Part shown: positions 8,267 through 18,292 of the stretch, piece after piece
How the letters are laid out: the number at the start of each line of letters is the position of its first letter
Numbering within the stretch: position 1 is the stretch's first letter
Origin: Phycisphaerales bacterium UBA5793
GTDB taxonomy: Bacteria > Planctomycetota > Phycisphaerae > Phycisphaerales > UBA5793
Length of the DNA stretch: 64,000 bases
Direction: 5' to 3'
NCBI GenBank assembly: GCA_002418285.1
Contig: DIDT01000063.1
Coordinates: 98,243 to 162,242 of the forward strand
The notes under the pieces: model-generated
Databases searched by the model: none
What the model was told of the DNA's origin: nothing
The model's input: the letters and a program-made list of their open reading frames with translations, nothing else
Translations under genes and position numbers: made by a program

Positions 8267-10768
8267 TCAACCTCCGTTCAATGCGTCGATCCGACTTCGA
8301 ACGGCCGCGAGTTGCGATGGACTCAACTGCTTGAGCGGATCAAGCCGCATGTTGTCGTTGATCTCGAGCGTTCGTTGATAGGCGGCAAGCGCCTCGGACG
8401 TGCGGCCAGCCTCATCGAGCATTTGCGCCAGCGTCCTCCGGGCGTCCAGCCCATTGGGATCGAGCGCCACGACGCGGTGCTGCCATTCAATCGCCTTGTC
8501 CAGCGAGCCGGCTTCGGGCGCGAGCTGGTGGCGCTCGTACCAGCGCCTCGCCGCCATCGCCGCGGCATTGGCCTCGTCGGGGCGAAGGCTGGCGAATTGT
8601 CCGGCCAGTTGGCACGCCACGGCGGCGGCCTCGTCACGGTTTGCGTTATCGCCGCGCTCATCGTGCAGCGTGGCCAGATGCATCCACAGTCGCGAGGCCT
8701 CGCGCCAGGGGATTTCGTCGAGCGGCCTGAGATGACGCGCCTGCTCGAACGCGGTCAGCGCCACGGCGACCTGGTCAACTTCCAGCCGGTGGAGCGCCTC
8801 GTCGAGAGCTGCCGCGCCCGTGGAGACAAGCCGCTGGACGCGAGGTCCATCATTGAGACGCACGGCGGACTGGATTTCGCGCCAGGTTCCCTGAAGGTCG
8901 ATTGATTCGCCGATGCGCCGCAGTTGCGATTCGGCGCGTTGCAGGTGGGCCAGCCGCTCGTTGAGATCGCGCGTGCCCCGCGCCTGGCTCAGCGCGGTCC
9001 GCACCGATCCGATGCTTTCCAGCGCTGCGTGGGCCGTCCGCAGATGGCTCTGAATCCGCGCGGTGGGCAGGACCACGGCAACCAGATGCCCGGCGACAAC
9101 CGCTGCCACGACGACGAGGGCCAGCATCGCCGGCGGCGCGCCCCGCCTTGCGCGATGCTCGGCAGCGCGATTCAACTTCCCCGATGCCGTGCCCAGCAGC
9201 AGCATGACCACCACCGCTGATCCGGGCTGGGTCAACGTCATTTCAATCTGCGAGTGGAGCAGGACGACCGTCAACGCCGCCCACACCGCCCAGCGCAGCA
9301 GTCCGAGCGAAACGTGGCGCACAATGAAAGCCACAAGCGCCACGGTAGTGGCCATGCCAATGAGCGAGAGCGGCATGAGCAGCACATCGTAGTCGATGAA
9401 GAACGCGCGACGGTTGAGGAACCACGCTGCACCACCCGCGAGCACTGCGAGAGCGACTGCATTGAGCCAGACCGTTCTGGTTGACGGCGCTGCCGCCAGG
9501 GCATGCTCACGTGATGTTGATTCGGCAGGTGGCGCGCTCTCGACGGCATCGCCCGACTCCGACGCCAGCCCTTCACTCATTACCGCAACGGGCGCCGCCC
9601 GCCGCAGGAGCTCGAGAGTCAACACAATCCATGCCCCCGCCAGCACCCCGCCGCCGGCGAGCCAGTCAGCAAAGACACTGTGCGGACTGGCGACTTCTTC
9701 GGGGCTGAGCAGGGGTCGCACGAGCAGGTAGGCATTCTGGAATCCGCCCGGGCCGACGCCGGTGAGCGGATGAGCGGCGAACATCCGCGCCGCGCCGGTC
9801 CAGTACTGCCAGCGAAAGAGCAGGCTGTATCCATCGATGCCCTGGAGCGAATCGGGAAAGAGCATGCCGCGCAGGGCGGTAACGACGAGGGCGAGTGCGA
9901 TCAGGCCAATGGTCAGCGATGCGGTGTGCGGACGCACGTGCTGCTTCCAGCGGCGAGGCATCAGGCACATCGCCGCCAGCATCAGGCCGATGACCGCGGC
10001 CGCCACGGCGCCTTTGGAGAATGAAACCGTCAGCCCCGCCAGCGCGGCGGCAGCGACGATGATTGCAATCCCCAGCCAGCCGCTTTGAAGCTTCGATCGC
10101 GCGACAGCCAGAGCCGCGCCGACCCAGAACGTCGCGAGCATCGCCATCAGCGATCCGTACACGTTTGAGAGCGAGAGCCAGCCGGTCGCTTCGCGCTGCG
10201 TGAGGCGGCGGAAATAGATCTCGGCAGCGCTGCTGCCCGGCTCCCATCCCTGCGATTCGAGCAGTGTGGTCTTGTTCTGTTCGAAGGAGCGCAGCGTATC
10301 GCCGTATTCAATAGTGACCTGGTAGACGCCCTTGATGGCCAGTGGAATGGTGAGCGCCACTGCGGCTCCAAGCAACACAATGCGCCAGCGCACATCGCGA
10401 GCAAGGTGGGCAGCGCCGACCGCCGTGGCCATCGCGCCGATCCACTGAGAGCCGACGCGCATCTGCTCGGCGTGGTTCCAGCCGTGCCACGCAAGGATGG
10501 GAATCGGCAGAAGGAAGAGCACGAGCAGCTTGAGATCGATCCCGCGCCGATCGACGGCCTCGGCTCCGAGCGCCTGCAGACAACCAAGCAGCGCCATGGC
10601 GTCGAGCACGACCGACCCTGCGGGGCCGAGCCCTTCCAGCGGCACGGGCAATACGCGCGGATCGATGGCAAAGAACGGATTGGAAGCGATGACGACCAGC
10701 CCGCGCAGCACCGCCGGCGCCGCCAGCAGCACGAAGGCCGCACCGCGCAAAACCGACGAGACTCTCAC
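8267..10768 (-). CDS. O-antigen ligase-like membrane protein with C-terminal TPR-like domain
   Basis: 833 residues from a GTG at 10768 that overlaps the stop of the upstream gene as GTGA. The first about 550 residues are a polytopic membrane region with a Wzy_C-like core (ARMFAAHPLTGVGPGGF, then SPHSVFADWLAGGGVLAG). A final pair of helices leads into a soluble region of about 270 residues. That region is helical and alanine/arginine-rich with TPR-like repeats (for example DPNGLDARRTLAQMLDEAG, then EALAAYQRTLEI). O-antigen ligase proteins with TPR tails are known in several phyla, where the tail may bind partner proteins. Together with the WecA/TagO-like gene just upstream it suggests a second glycan assembly unit. 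Ligase versus polymerase activity is undetermined. Confidence 0.85.
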   Translation of the reverse strand: MRVSSVLRGAAFVLLAAPAVLRGLVVIASNPFFAIDPRVLPVPLEGLGPAGSVVLDAMALLGCLQALGAEAVDRRGIDLKLLVLFLLPIPILAWHGWNHAEQMRVGSQWIGAMATAVGAAHLARDVRWRIVLLGAAVALTIPLAIKGVYQVTIEYGDTLRSFEQNKTTLLESQGWEPGSSAAEIYFRRLTQREATGWLSLSNVYGSLMAMLATFWVGAALAVARSKLQSGWLGIAIIVAAAALAGLTVSFSKGAVAAAVIGLMLAAMCLMPRRWKQHVRPHTASLTIGLIALALVVTALRGMLFPDSLQGIDGYSLLFRWQYWTGAARMFAAHPLTGVGPGGFQNAYLLVRPLLSPEEVASPHSVFADWLAGGGVLAGAWIVLTLELLRRAAPVAVMSEGLASESGDAVESAPPAESTSREHALAAAPSTRTVWLNAVALAVLAGGAAWFLNRRAFFIDYDVLLMPLSLIGMATTVALVAFIVRHVSLGLLRWAVWAALTVVLLHSQIEMTLTQPGSAVVVMLLLGTASGKLNRAAEHRARRGAPPAMLALVVVAAVVAGHLVAVVLPTARIQSHLRTAHAALESIGSVRTALSQARGTRDLNERLAHLQRAESQLRRIGESIDLQGTWREIQSAVRLNDGPRVQRLVSTGAAALDEALHRLEVDQVAVALTAFEQARHLRPLDEIPWREASRLWMHLATLHDERGDNANRDEAAAVACQLAGQFASLRPDEANAAAMAARRWYERHQLAPEAGSLDKAIEWQHRVVALDPNGLDARRTLAQMLDEAGRTSEALAAYQRTLEINDNMRLDPLKQLSPSQLAAVRSRIDALNGG

Positions 10769-11952
10769 GACGACGCCCCTCGACCCGCGGCTGCCTCGAT
10801 CGCCCGCTCGTAGATACCGAGCACAATCAACGTGATGACGACTTGAGCCCCGGCCAGCGCCGCCATCCAGCCGTGTACCAGGTGACCGAGATAGATGCCC
10901 GTCAAGCCCGTTGTCAGCGTGACGCCGTAGACGACCATGAGCATCATTCGCACACTCAGGCCGCGCTTGACGAGGCGGTGCGAAAAATGCTGCTGATCGC
11001 CGACGAAGGGACTGTGTCCCTGGCTGAGACGGATCGTCACCACGGCGAGCAGGTCATAAATCGGCACGGCGAGAACGATCAGCGGCATGAAGACGCCGTA
11101 CCACGCCGAGGTGCTCTGCGGATCGACATACGTCGTGCGAACGGTGAGAAACCCGAGCAGGAACCCGACCACGAGCGAGCCGCCATCGCCCATGAAGATG
11201 CTCGCCGGTGGGAAGTTGAAACAGAGAAACCCGAGCAGCGCGCCGACGAGCAGTGCCAGCAGAGCCGCAATGAACCACTGACCATTGAGCAGTGCTGCGG
11301 TCAGGAAAAGCGCTGCTGCAATGCACGAAACACCGCCGGCCAGCCCGTCCATGTTGTCCATGAAGTTGATGGCGTTGGTCACGACGACGAGCCAGAGGAT
11401 GGTGAGCAGCACCGAAGGCCATGGGGCGACGGCCGCGAGTCCGGGCGTCGTGTCCAGCAGTGTGAGCAGACGACTCGATTCATTCAGATCAAATGGAAAA
11501 AGCACAACGAACCCGGCAAGAACGAACTGCACGCTCAGTTTCACCCACGGCCCGAGCGGGCGGCGGTCATCCACCAGACCCAGCAGGTGCATGCCCACCA
11601 GCGCCAGAGCCAGCGCGACAGCCATCGGTGTGCGCTCGACGACGCCGGGCAGGTGTTCTCTAAGCGACGGGATCAGGCTCGCGATGGTGTCTTCGGGTAC
11701 GAGTCGCAGCACGAGCACGCCGAGGATGAGCGGCGTGAGCACCGCGGCAACGATCGCGATGCCGCCGATATTCGGGATGTGCCGGACGATGGGCTTGGTG
11801 TGCCCGGCGGCGCCTTGTGAATCGAGTCGGCCCAAACGCATGCCAAGCCGCCGCAACCACCACGTCAGCGGCCAGGAAAGCGCCAGAGCAGCCGGAATCA
11901 GGCACAACACCGCAGCGATCACGGCGGGATTGTAGCCGAGGGATCGAATCAA
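10765..11952 (-). CDS. Undecaprenyl-phosphate sugar-1-phosphate transferase (WecA/TagO/MraY family)
   Basis: 395 residues and about eleven membrane helices. The signatures of the polyprenyl-phosphate N-acetylhexosamine-1-phosphate transferase family are all present: GLVDDRRPLGPWVKL, the catalytic NAINFMDNMDGLAGG, FMGDGGSLVVGF, and a cytoplasmic loop with DQQHFSHRLVKRGLS containing the histidines typical of WecA/TagO. The family moves a sugar-1-phosphate from UDP-sugar to undecaprenyl phosphate, the first membrane step of surface glycan synthesis. The start is a TTG at 11952; a GTG ten codons later is an alternative. It precedes and overlaps the ligase/TPR gene, so the two are very likely co-expressed. 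Peptidoglycan MraY is less likely because of the loop sequence and context. Confidence 0.92.
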   Translation of the reverse strand: MIRSLGYNPAVIAAVLCLIPAALALSWPLTWWLRRLGMRLGRLDSQGAAGHTKPIVRHIPNIGGIAIVAAVLTPLILGVLVLRLVPEDTIASLIPSLREHLPGVVERTPMAVALALALVGMHLLGLVDDRRPLGPWVKLSVQFVLAGFVVLFPFDLNESSRLLTLLDTTPGLAAVAPWPSVLLTILWLVVVTNAINFMDNMDGLAGGVSCIAAALFLTAALLNGQWFIAALLALLVGALLGFLCFNFPPASIFMGDGGSLVVGFLLGFLTVRTTYVDPQSTSAWYGVFMPLIVLAVPIYDLLAVVTIRLSQGHSPFVGDQQHFSHRLVKRGLSVRMMLMVVYGVTLTTGLTGIYLGHLVHGWMAALAGAQVVITLIVLGIYERAIEAAAGRGASS

Positions 11953-11976
11953 TCGGCTGCGCGCGCCCTCATCGGG

Positions 11977-13713
11977 TCACCACCCCGCCGGCGCGCCGCC
12001 CTTGCGCGGGTCGCTGGCGGCTGTCCAGCCGTCGTTGCTCCATCGAATCAACTGGACGACACCGACATCTTCGCGTCGGCCGACGACATGACCGTATTGA
12101 CCCATAGCGTCGATGGCCGCCTCGTCGGTCCAGCCATCCTCGAACTGCAGCACATCGGGCATCCACTGATGGTGGAAGCGCGGTGCAGAGACCGCATCAC
12201 TCGCAGACCAGTCGAACACGAGTACATCGAGCAGCGCCTGGAGCGAACCTGAGATGATCCGCGGCCCACCCGAGGCGCCGACCACGACCTCGACGCGCCC
12301 ATCGGCTCCAACCACGATCGTCGGGGACATGCTCGACAGCGGCCACTTGCCGGCCTGCGGGAGGTTGCGCTCGGATTGCTGCAGGCCGAAGGCGTTGCGC
12401 TCCCCGGGGATGGTCAGGAAGTCATCCATCTCGTTGTTGAGCATGAAGCCGAATTCGGCAACCGGCAAGAGTGAACCGAACTCGAGGTTGATCGTTTCGG
12501 TGCAGGCGACGGCGTTGCCCCACTGATCGATCACGCCGAGATGGCTCGTGCCCGAGTCCCTGGGAAGCTGCTCGCGGCTGCCGTAGGCTTCAGGTGACTG
12601 CGTGCGATCGAGTTTGATGCGCGCGGCGATTCGATCAAGGTAGCCGCTGCTCAACAAGCTCGACGTTGGAACGGTTACAAATCGATCATCGCCAAGCCAT
12701 TCCGCCCGGTCGGCAAAGGCGTGCTTCATCGCCTCCACGACGAGGTGAATGTACTGCGGCGAACCCCGCGTGGTGGTCGCGAGATCGCTCCATCGCCGTT
12801 CGAGCAGGCCGAGCGTTTCGAGCATGGCAATCCCGCCGCTGGACGGCAGCGGCATGGCCAGCACTGTGCGACCTCGAAAGTTCCCTTGCAATGGCCTGCC
12901 GACGCGCGGCTCGTAGCGAGCGAGATCGCCGCGAGACATCTGCGGACAGGAGTCAGCAATCGCCCGAGCAATCTCACCCGAATAAAACACCGCTGCGCCA
13001 TCGCGCGCGATGAGACGCAATGTCTGGGCCAGTTCGGGCTGGCGGAGAATCTGCCCGACTGTCGGCGTGGATCCGAAGAGGAACCGCCGCCTGAACCAGT
13101 CGAAGCGCTCGCGGCCGACGAGATCGATCCACTCGGGATGTTCGGCCAGGTCGTCAATCACTTCCCGTGAACTGGCGACGTAGTCGGCGTCGATCGCGAA
13201 CCCCTGCTCCGCCGCTTTGATTGCGGGCCCGAGAATGGTGGCCCGATCAAGTGTGCCGTAGTTGTCCAGCGCGGTGAGCAGGCCCGCGACCGTTCCCGGC
13301 ACGCCGACGGCATTGGGGCCATAGCGCGAGGCGAACGGCACATCGAGTTGAACGTAGTAGTCCGGACCAACGGCTGCGGGCGATTTCTCCCGGTAGGTGA
13401 TCGCCACGTCCTGCGCGGGCATCGGGTCATCCGCCGCCATGTGAATGACCATGAATCCCCCACCACCAAGACCACAGCTATAGGGCCGCACGACCGCGAG
13501 ACAGAAACTGGTCGCGACGGCGGCATCGACGGCATTGCCGCCGCGCTGAAGCATCTCCAGCCCAGCCTGCGACGCGATGGCATGATCAGCGGCTATGACG
13601 CCCCGGGTGTAGACAGCGCCGGCATCAACCGGCTGCGACTGGGTCACGGCGCAGCCAGAAGCACACCCCGCAATCACGAGAGTCAGTGTTGCAAGAGTGA
13701 TCGGTCGTGTCAT
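11977..13713 (-). CDS. ggt: Gamma-glutamyltransferase, probable lipoprotein
   Basis: 578 residues. The N-terminus is a lipoprotein signal ending in the lipobox VIAGC (Cys17), so the enzyme is likely anchored to a membrane and faces the periplasm or outside. The large subunit begins with the family sequence AADHAIASQAGLEMLQRGGN. The autoprocessing site is visible as GTSHLGVIDQWGNAVACTET, where the threonine becomes the nucleophile of the small subunit. LNNEMDDF and the glycine-rich GASGGPRIISG downstream are also family hallmarks. The enzyme cleaves gamma-glutamyl bonds of glutathione and related compounds. It is separated by 24 bases from the downstream WecA-like gene and by 45 bases from accC upstream. 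Confidence 0.94.
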   Translation of the reverse strand: MTRPITLATLTLVIAGCASGCAVTQSQPVDAGAVYTRGVIAADHAIASQAGLEMLQRGGNAVDAAVATSFCLAVVRPYSCGLGGGGFMVIHMAADDPMPAQDVAITYREKSPAAVGPDYYVQLDVPFASRYGPNAVGVPGTVAGLLTALDNYGTLDRATILGPAIKAAEQGFAIDADYVASSREVIDDLAEHPEWIDLVGRERFDWFRRRFLFGSTPTVGQILRQPELAQTLRLIARDGAAVFYSGEIARAIADSCPQMSRGDLARYEPRVGRPLQGNFRGRTVLAMPLPSSGGIAMLETLGLLERRWSDLATTTRGSPQYIHLVVEAMKHAFADRAEWLGDDRFVTVPTSSLLSSGYLDRIAARIKLDRTQSPEAYGSREQLPRDSGTSHLGVIDQWGNAVACTETINLEFGSLLPVAEFGFMLNNEMDDFLTIPGERNAFGLQQSERNLPQAGKWPLSSMSPTIVVGADGRVEVVVGASGGPRIISGSLQALLDVLVFDWSASDAVSAPRFHHQWMPDVLQFEDGWTDEAAIDAMGQYGHVVGRREDVGVVQLIRWSNDGWTAASDPRKGGAPAGW

Positions 13714-13758
13714 GGTTTCGTCCTCGCTGGCGCGTGCGACCGGTTCGAAACCACTGTT

Positions 13759-15102
<1,344 letters not shown>

Positions 15103-15161
15103 TGGGCGTGGGACTCAAATCCTGGGGCGACATGCCCGGTCAAGAGGGAACAACGGGAGAA

Positions 15162-15632
15162 TCACTGCAGGCGGAACAACGGCTGGCCGTACTCGACCGC
15201 GTCGCCGTCGTTGACGAGCACTTCGGCAATGGTGCCGCGGCATTCCGCCTTGATCTCGTTGAAGACCTTCATCGCCTCAATGAGACACACAACGGTCGAG
15301 TCGGAAACCTTGCCGCCGGCGCTGATAAAGGGCTCGGCGTCGGGATTGGGGCGCGAGTAAAACGTGCCGACCATCGGGCTCTTGATGAAGTTGCCTTCGG
15401 CCGCACCCGCGGAGTGTTTGGAGGTTTCGGCCGATGGAGCAGCCGCTGCAGCCTGTGGCTGGAGCGGCGCTGGCGCAGCGGCGGGCGAGGCGCTCATCGT
15501 CACCTGCGGCGCGGCAAAGGCGCCGGCGCGGCGGATCGTTACGCTCTGGTCGCCGTCGGCGACGTCGAGTTCGACGATCTCGTGGTCCACCATCATCTTG
15601 ATGAAGTCTTCGATGGTTTTGCGATCGATCAT
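15162..15632 (-). CDS. accB: Biotin carboxyl carrier protein of acetyl-CoA carboxylase
   Basis: 156 residues. A short N-terminal helix domain (DRKTIEDFIKMMVDHEIVEL) is followed by an Ala/Pro-rich flexible linker (about 38-75) and the biotinyl domain beginning SPMVGTFYSRPNPDAEPF. The biotin attachment site is EAMKVFNEI with Lys122; the usual EAMKLMNEI has Leu-Met where this has Val-Phe, a modest change that should still be recognised. The protein carries carboxybiotin between AccC and the carboxyltransferase. It is followed directly by accC. Confidence 0.96.
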   Translation of the reverse strand: MIDRKTIEDFIKMMVDHEIVELDVADGDQSVTIRRAGAFAAPQVTMSASPAAAPAPLQPQAAAAAPSAETSKHSAGAAEGNFIKSPMVGTFYSRPNPDAEPFISAGGKVSDSTVVCLIEAMKVFNEIKAECRGTIAEVLVNDGDAVEYGQPLFRLQ

Positions 15633-15704
15633 GATTGTCGTTTACACCCCTGAGTTGCTGAGTTCTTCGTCAAAGATCATCAGTCGCTGAATCACCGCAT
15701 CACT

Positions 15705-16832
15705 CTAAAGCAGGATTGCAGTGTCGATTCCCTTAGGCCAGTCCGAAAGCACGCGGCGCCCCTTGGCCGTCACGAGCACATCATCTTCAATTCGCACGCC
15801 GCCGACACCCGGCAGATAGATCCCCGGCTCGACGGTCACGATCATTCCCGGCTCGAGCAGGTCCCTGGGTCCACTGCGCGGCGAGAGGCTCGGCCCCTCG
15901 TGAATGTCCAGACCGATGCCGTGGCCGAGACCATGGCCGTAGTACTCACCATAGCCGGCCCCATCAATGATGCGACGGGCGACGGCGTCAACTTGCTTGC
16001 ACGATGCCCCGCCGTGAATCGCGTCGATCGCCGCCAGCTGCGCGTCGAGCACAATGGCGTAGATGGTGCGAATCTTCTTGGGCATCGACCCGATGCCCCA
16101 GGTGCGCGTCATGTCGGAGCAGTAACCCTCGACTCGAGCGCCCCAGTCGATGAGCAGCGGCTTTCCGCTGGTCAGTTTGACCTTGCTTGATGGTCGATAG
16201 TGAGGCTTGGAGCTGTTTGCCTTGGCTGAGACGTTGGTGCCGAACGCCGGGCCGTCCGCCCCGCGCTTTTTCATCTCAAATTCCAGCCGACCGGCGATGT
16301 CCGCTTCACTCTGACCCACCCGCAGATCGGCAAAGGTGGCCCCTAGGGCCTCCTGCTGACACCGAATTGCCTTGCGGATGATTGCCAGTTCGACATCATC
16401 CTTGATGATGCGCAACTTGCTCAGCAGGCCCCTGGTTTCGATGACCTTCTTGGCTCCGACCGCCTTGGCGATCTGGGCTCGGTTGTCGAGCGTGAGATGC
16501 TCTGCCTGTACGCCGAGCTTTGCGATCTTCAGATCCCCGGCGACCTCACCGACCTTTTCGGCAATCGGCCCTTTGCGCAGCTCGATATCGAGCCACTTAC
16601 CGAGCGGCTCGATTTCCTCGGCGAACCGGCTGTCGCTGATCAGCACCAGCTTCCGGGCCGTGACCAATGCGTAGCTGTCTTCCCCGCTAAACGGGGTGAG
16701 GTAGCGGATGTCGTTGGCGTTGGTGATGAGCAGCCCATCAACATTTGCCGCCTTGACAGCCGTGCGGAGACGGGAGAGGCGACTGGCGTAGTGGCTGAGC
16801 GCGGAAGTTTGCTTGGTTGAGGGGGGAGTCAT
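15705..16832 (-). CDS. Xaa-Pro aminopeptidase, M24 family
   Basis: 375 residues from the ATG at 16832; a TTG at 16871 would add 13 residues, and neither has a good ribosome site. The N-terminal creatinase-like domain (about 1-130) precedes the pita-bread catalytic domain. The five metal ligands can be seen: the two aspartates in LIDWGARVEGYCSDMTRTWG, the histidine in HGLGHGIGLDIHEGPS, and the glutamates in VTVEPGIYLPG and GVRIEDDVLV. The enzyme removes N-terminal residues preceding proline in the cytoplasm, using two metal ions. It is first in the run peptidase-accB-accC. Prolidase activity is an alternative within the family. Confidence 0.92.
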   Translation of the reverse strand: MTPPSTKQTSALSHYASRLSRLRTAVKAANVDGLLITNANDIRYLTPFSGEDSYALVTARKLVLISDSRFAEEIEPLGKWLDIELRKGPIAEKVGEVAGDLKIAKLGVQAEHLTLDNRAQIAKAVGAKKVIETRGLLSKLRIIKDDVELAIIRKAIRCQQEALGATFADLRVGQSEADIAGRLEFEMKKRGADGPAFGTNVSAKANSSKPHYRPSSKVKLTSGKPLLIDWGARVEGYCSDMTRTWGIGSMPKKIRTIYAIVLDAQLAAIDAIHGGASCKQVDAVARRIIDGAGYGEYYGHGLGHGIGLDIHEGPSLSPRSGPRDLLEPGMIVTVEPGIYLPGVGGVRIEDDVLVTAKGRRVLSDWPKGIDTAILL

Positions 16833-16890
16833 TGGAGAGGCGAGTATATCGAACGGCTTCGCCTCAGCCAATTGGGGACAAAAACCACAA

Positions 16891-16915
16891 CGCCCGCCTC
16901 CAACCAGGGCGGGCG
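16891..16915 (-). terminator. Terminator of tRNA-Phe
   Basis: An 8-base inverted repeat (CGCCCGCC at 16891-16898 with GGCGGGCG at 16908-16915) lies 24 bases beyond the 3' end of the tRNA on the minus strand. On that strand it is followed by a run of five T (16884-16880). This fits a Rho-independent terminator. Confidence 0.65.
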
Positions 16916-16938
16916 CAAATGAAACGCATTTCAGGAAA

Positions 16939-17011
16939 TGGCCAGAGCCGGACTTGAACCGGCGACCCCAGCATTTTCAGTGCTGTGCTCTACCAACTGA
17001 GCTATCTGGCC
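16939..17011 (-). tRNA. tRNA-Phe (anticodon GAA)
   Basis: 73 bases fold into a canonical cloverleaf. The acceptor arms GGCCAGA and TCTGGCC pair fully, with A as discriminator base. The D arm contains AGCTCAGTTGGTAGAGC. The anticodon stem CAGCA/TGCTG encloses the loop CTGAAAA with anticodon GAA (16976-16978). The T arm is GCCGGTTCAAGTCCGGC. The 3' CCA is not encoded. Confidence 0.96.
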
Positions 17012-17020
17012 GCAGCGGGA

Positions 17021-17048
17021 AGAATACGCGCTGCCCGCAAGGGGTCAA
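17021..17048 (-). promoter_or_regulatory. Promoter of tRNA-Phe
   Basis: On the minus strand TTGACC (17048-17043) is separated by 16 bases from TATTCT (17026-17021), which lies nine bases before the first base of the tRNA. Both boxes are close to the sigma-70-type consensus. This is the best promoter visible in the window. Confidence 0.6.
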
Positions 17049-17104
17049 GCCTCGCGACTGGACGTGCGGCGGGTCGTGGCGGGCCACCCCTATCATCTTC
17101 GCCC

Positions 17105-18280
17105 ATGTCCGCTCCAAACGTCTGGATCACCGGTGTCGGTTTGCTCACGCCGCTTGGCACATCGGCCTGGGGCACACTGCGGGCGCTGCTCGATGGTCGC
17201 ACGATCACCGATCGGCTCGAAGCTGTGACCGAGCCACTTGAGGCTGAGCAGATCATCCACGGCACCGGCCACATCTTTGATTCGCAGCTCGGCCCCGGCG
17301 ATCCCACTGCAACGCTCGCGCTGCGGGCACTGCACGAAGCAGCGAGCAGCGCCGGAATGAACCCGGGCGATTGGGCGCACACGCCGGTCATCGTGGCCTC
17401 GAGCAAGGGGGCGATCGGGGCGCTCTTCAATCGAATGACGCGCATTCCCGCCGCCACGCTCGGACCGCATGGGTATCTCTGCTCGCTCATACAGTCACAA
17501 CTCCACGCACCATCGTGCCGGGCCACCGTAGCGGCGTGCGCTTCGGGTCTGTTCGCTCTGGATGCAGCCGATCGCATGCTCCGGCAAGGCGAAGCGGAGC
17601 GCGTCGCGGTGGTGGGCGTGGAGGCATCACTTGTGCCGCTGCTCGTGTGGAGTTACCGGCGACTGGGCGTGCTGCCGCCGGTGCACAATGAGACCTATCG
17701 ATGCCTGCCCCTGGATACGGAGCGCTGCGGCTTCACACTGACCGAGCAAGCCGCCGCGGTGATCATCGAATCCGGACCTCCGTCAGCAACGAGGCGAGGC
17801 GCTAACGCCATCACGCCGATGAGGCTGCACGGCGTGCGCACCGCCAATGAGGCCTGTCACCTCATCAAGTCGCCTGGGCGTCCCGACGCACTCCGTCGGC
17901 TGTCACAGTGGGCCTGCCGTTCCTTCGGATCAATCGACCTGCTGCACCCCCACGCCACGGCCACCGTGGAGAATGACGAAGCTGAATTGCGCGTCTACGC
18001 CGAAGCGCTGGGCGCATCCGCGGAAACGACGCCGGCATATGCCGTCAAGGGCGCCATCGGACACGGTCTGGGCGCGGCCGGAGTGGCCAGCCTGGTCGTC
18101 GCGTGCCTGATCGCACGTTGCGGCCGCGTGCCGCCCATGCCGTGGCTCACATCACCAATAGAAACGCCATTGCCGATTTTCCGAGATGACCGACCAGGCG
18201 TGTTTCGCAGACACGCGATTTTCGCGAGTGGGTTCGGCGGCCACACGGCCGCGGCGGTCATCGAAGCCGATTCGGATTGA
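17105..18280 (+). CDS. Beta-ketoacyl-ACP synthase family protein (FabF/KAS II-like)
   Basis: 391 residues from the ATG at 17105; the frame is open upstream into the tRNA, so the earlier start is rejected. The fold begins VWITGVGLLTPLG, typical of KAS enzymes. The catalytic triad is intact: the cysteine in VAACASGLFALDAADRML (Cys145) and the histidines in HPHATATVENDEAE (His283) and VKGAIGHGLGAAG (His320). Such enzymes condense acyl groups with malonyl-ACP. FabF is usually about 410 residues and lies beside acpP; here there is no acyl carrier gene nearby, so this may be a specialised or secondary synthase. Plus strand, between tRNA-Phe and dapL, probably monocistronic. Confidence 0.88.
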   Translation: MSAPNVWITGVGLLTPLGTSAWGTLRALLDGRTITDRLEAVTEPLEAEQIIHGTGHIFDSQLGPGDPTATLALRALHEAASSAGMNPGDWAHTPVIVASSKGAIGALFNRMTRIPAATLGPHGYLCSLIQSQLHAPSCRATVAACASGLFALDAADRMLRQGEAERVAVVGVEASLVPLLVWSYRRLGVLPPVHNETYRCLPLDTERCGFTLTEQAAAVIIESGPPSATRRGANAITPMRLHGVRTANEACHLIKSPGRPDALRRLSQWACRSFGSIDLLHPHATATVENDEAELRVYAEALGASAETTPAYAVKGAIGHGLGAAGVASLVVACLIARCGRVPPMPWLTSPIETPLPIFRDDRPGVFRRHAIFASGFGGHTAAAVIEADSD

Positions 18281-18292
18281 TCTCAGCGGCGC

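Noticed and set aside
16833..16871. TTG start extending the M24 peptidase by 13 residues
   Set aside because: A downstream ATG fits the family's N-terminus better, and neither start has a ribosome site; noted only as an alternative.
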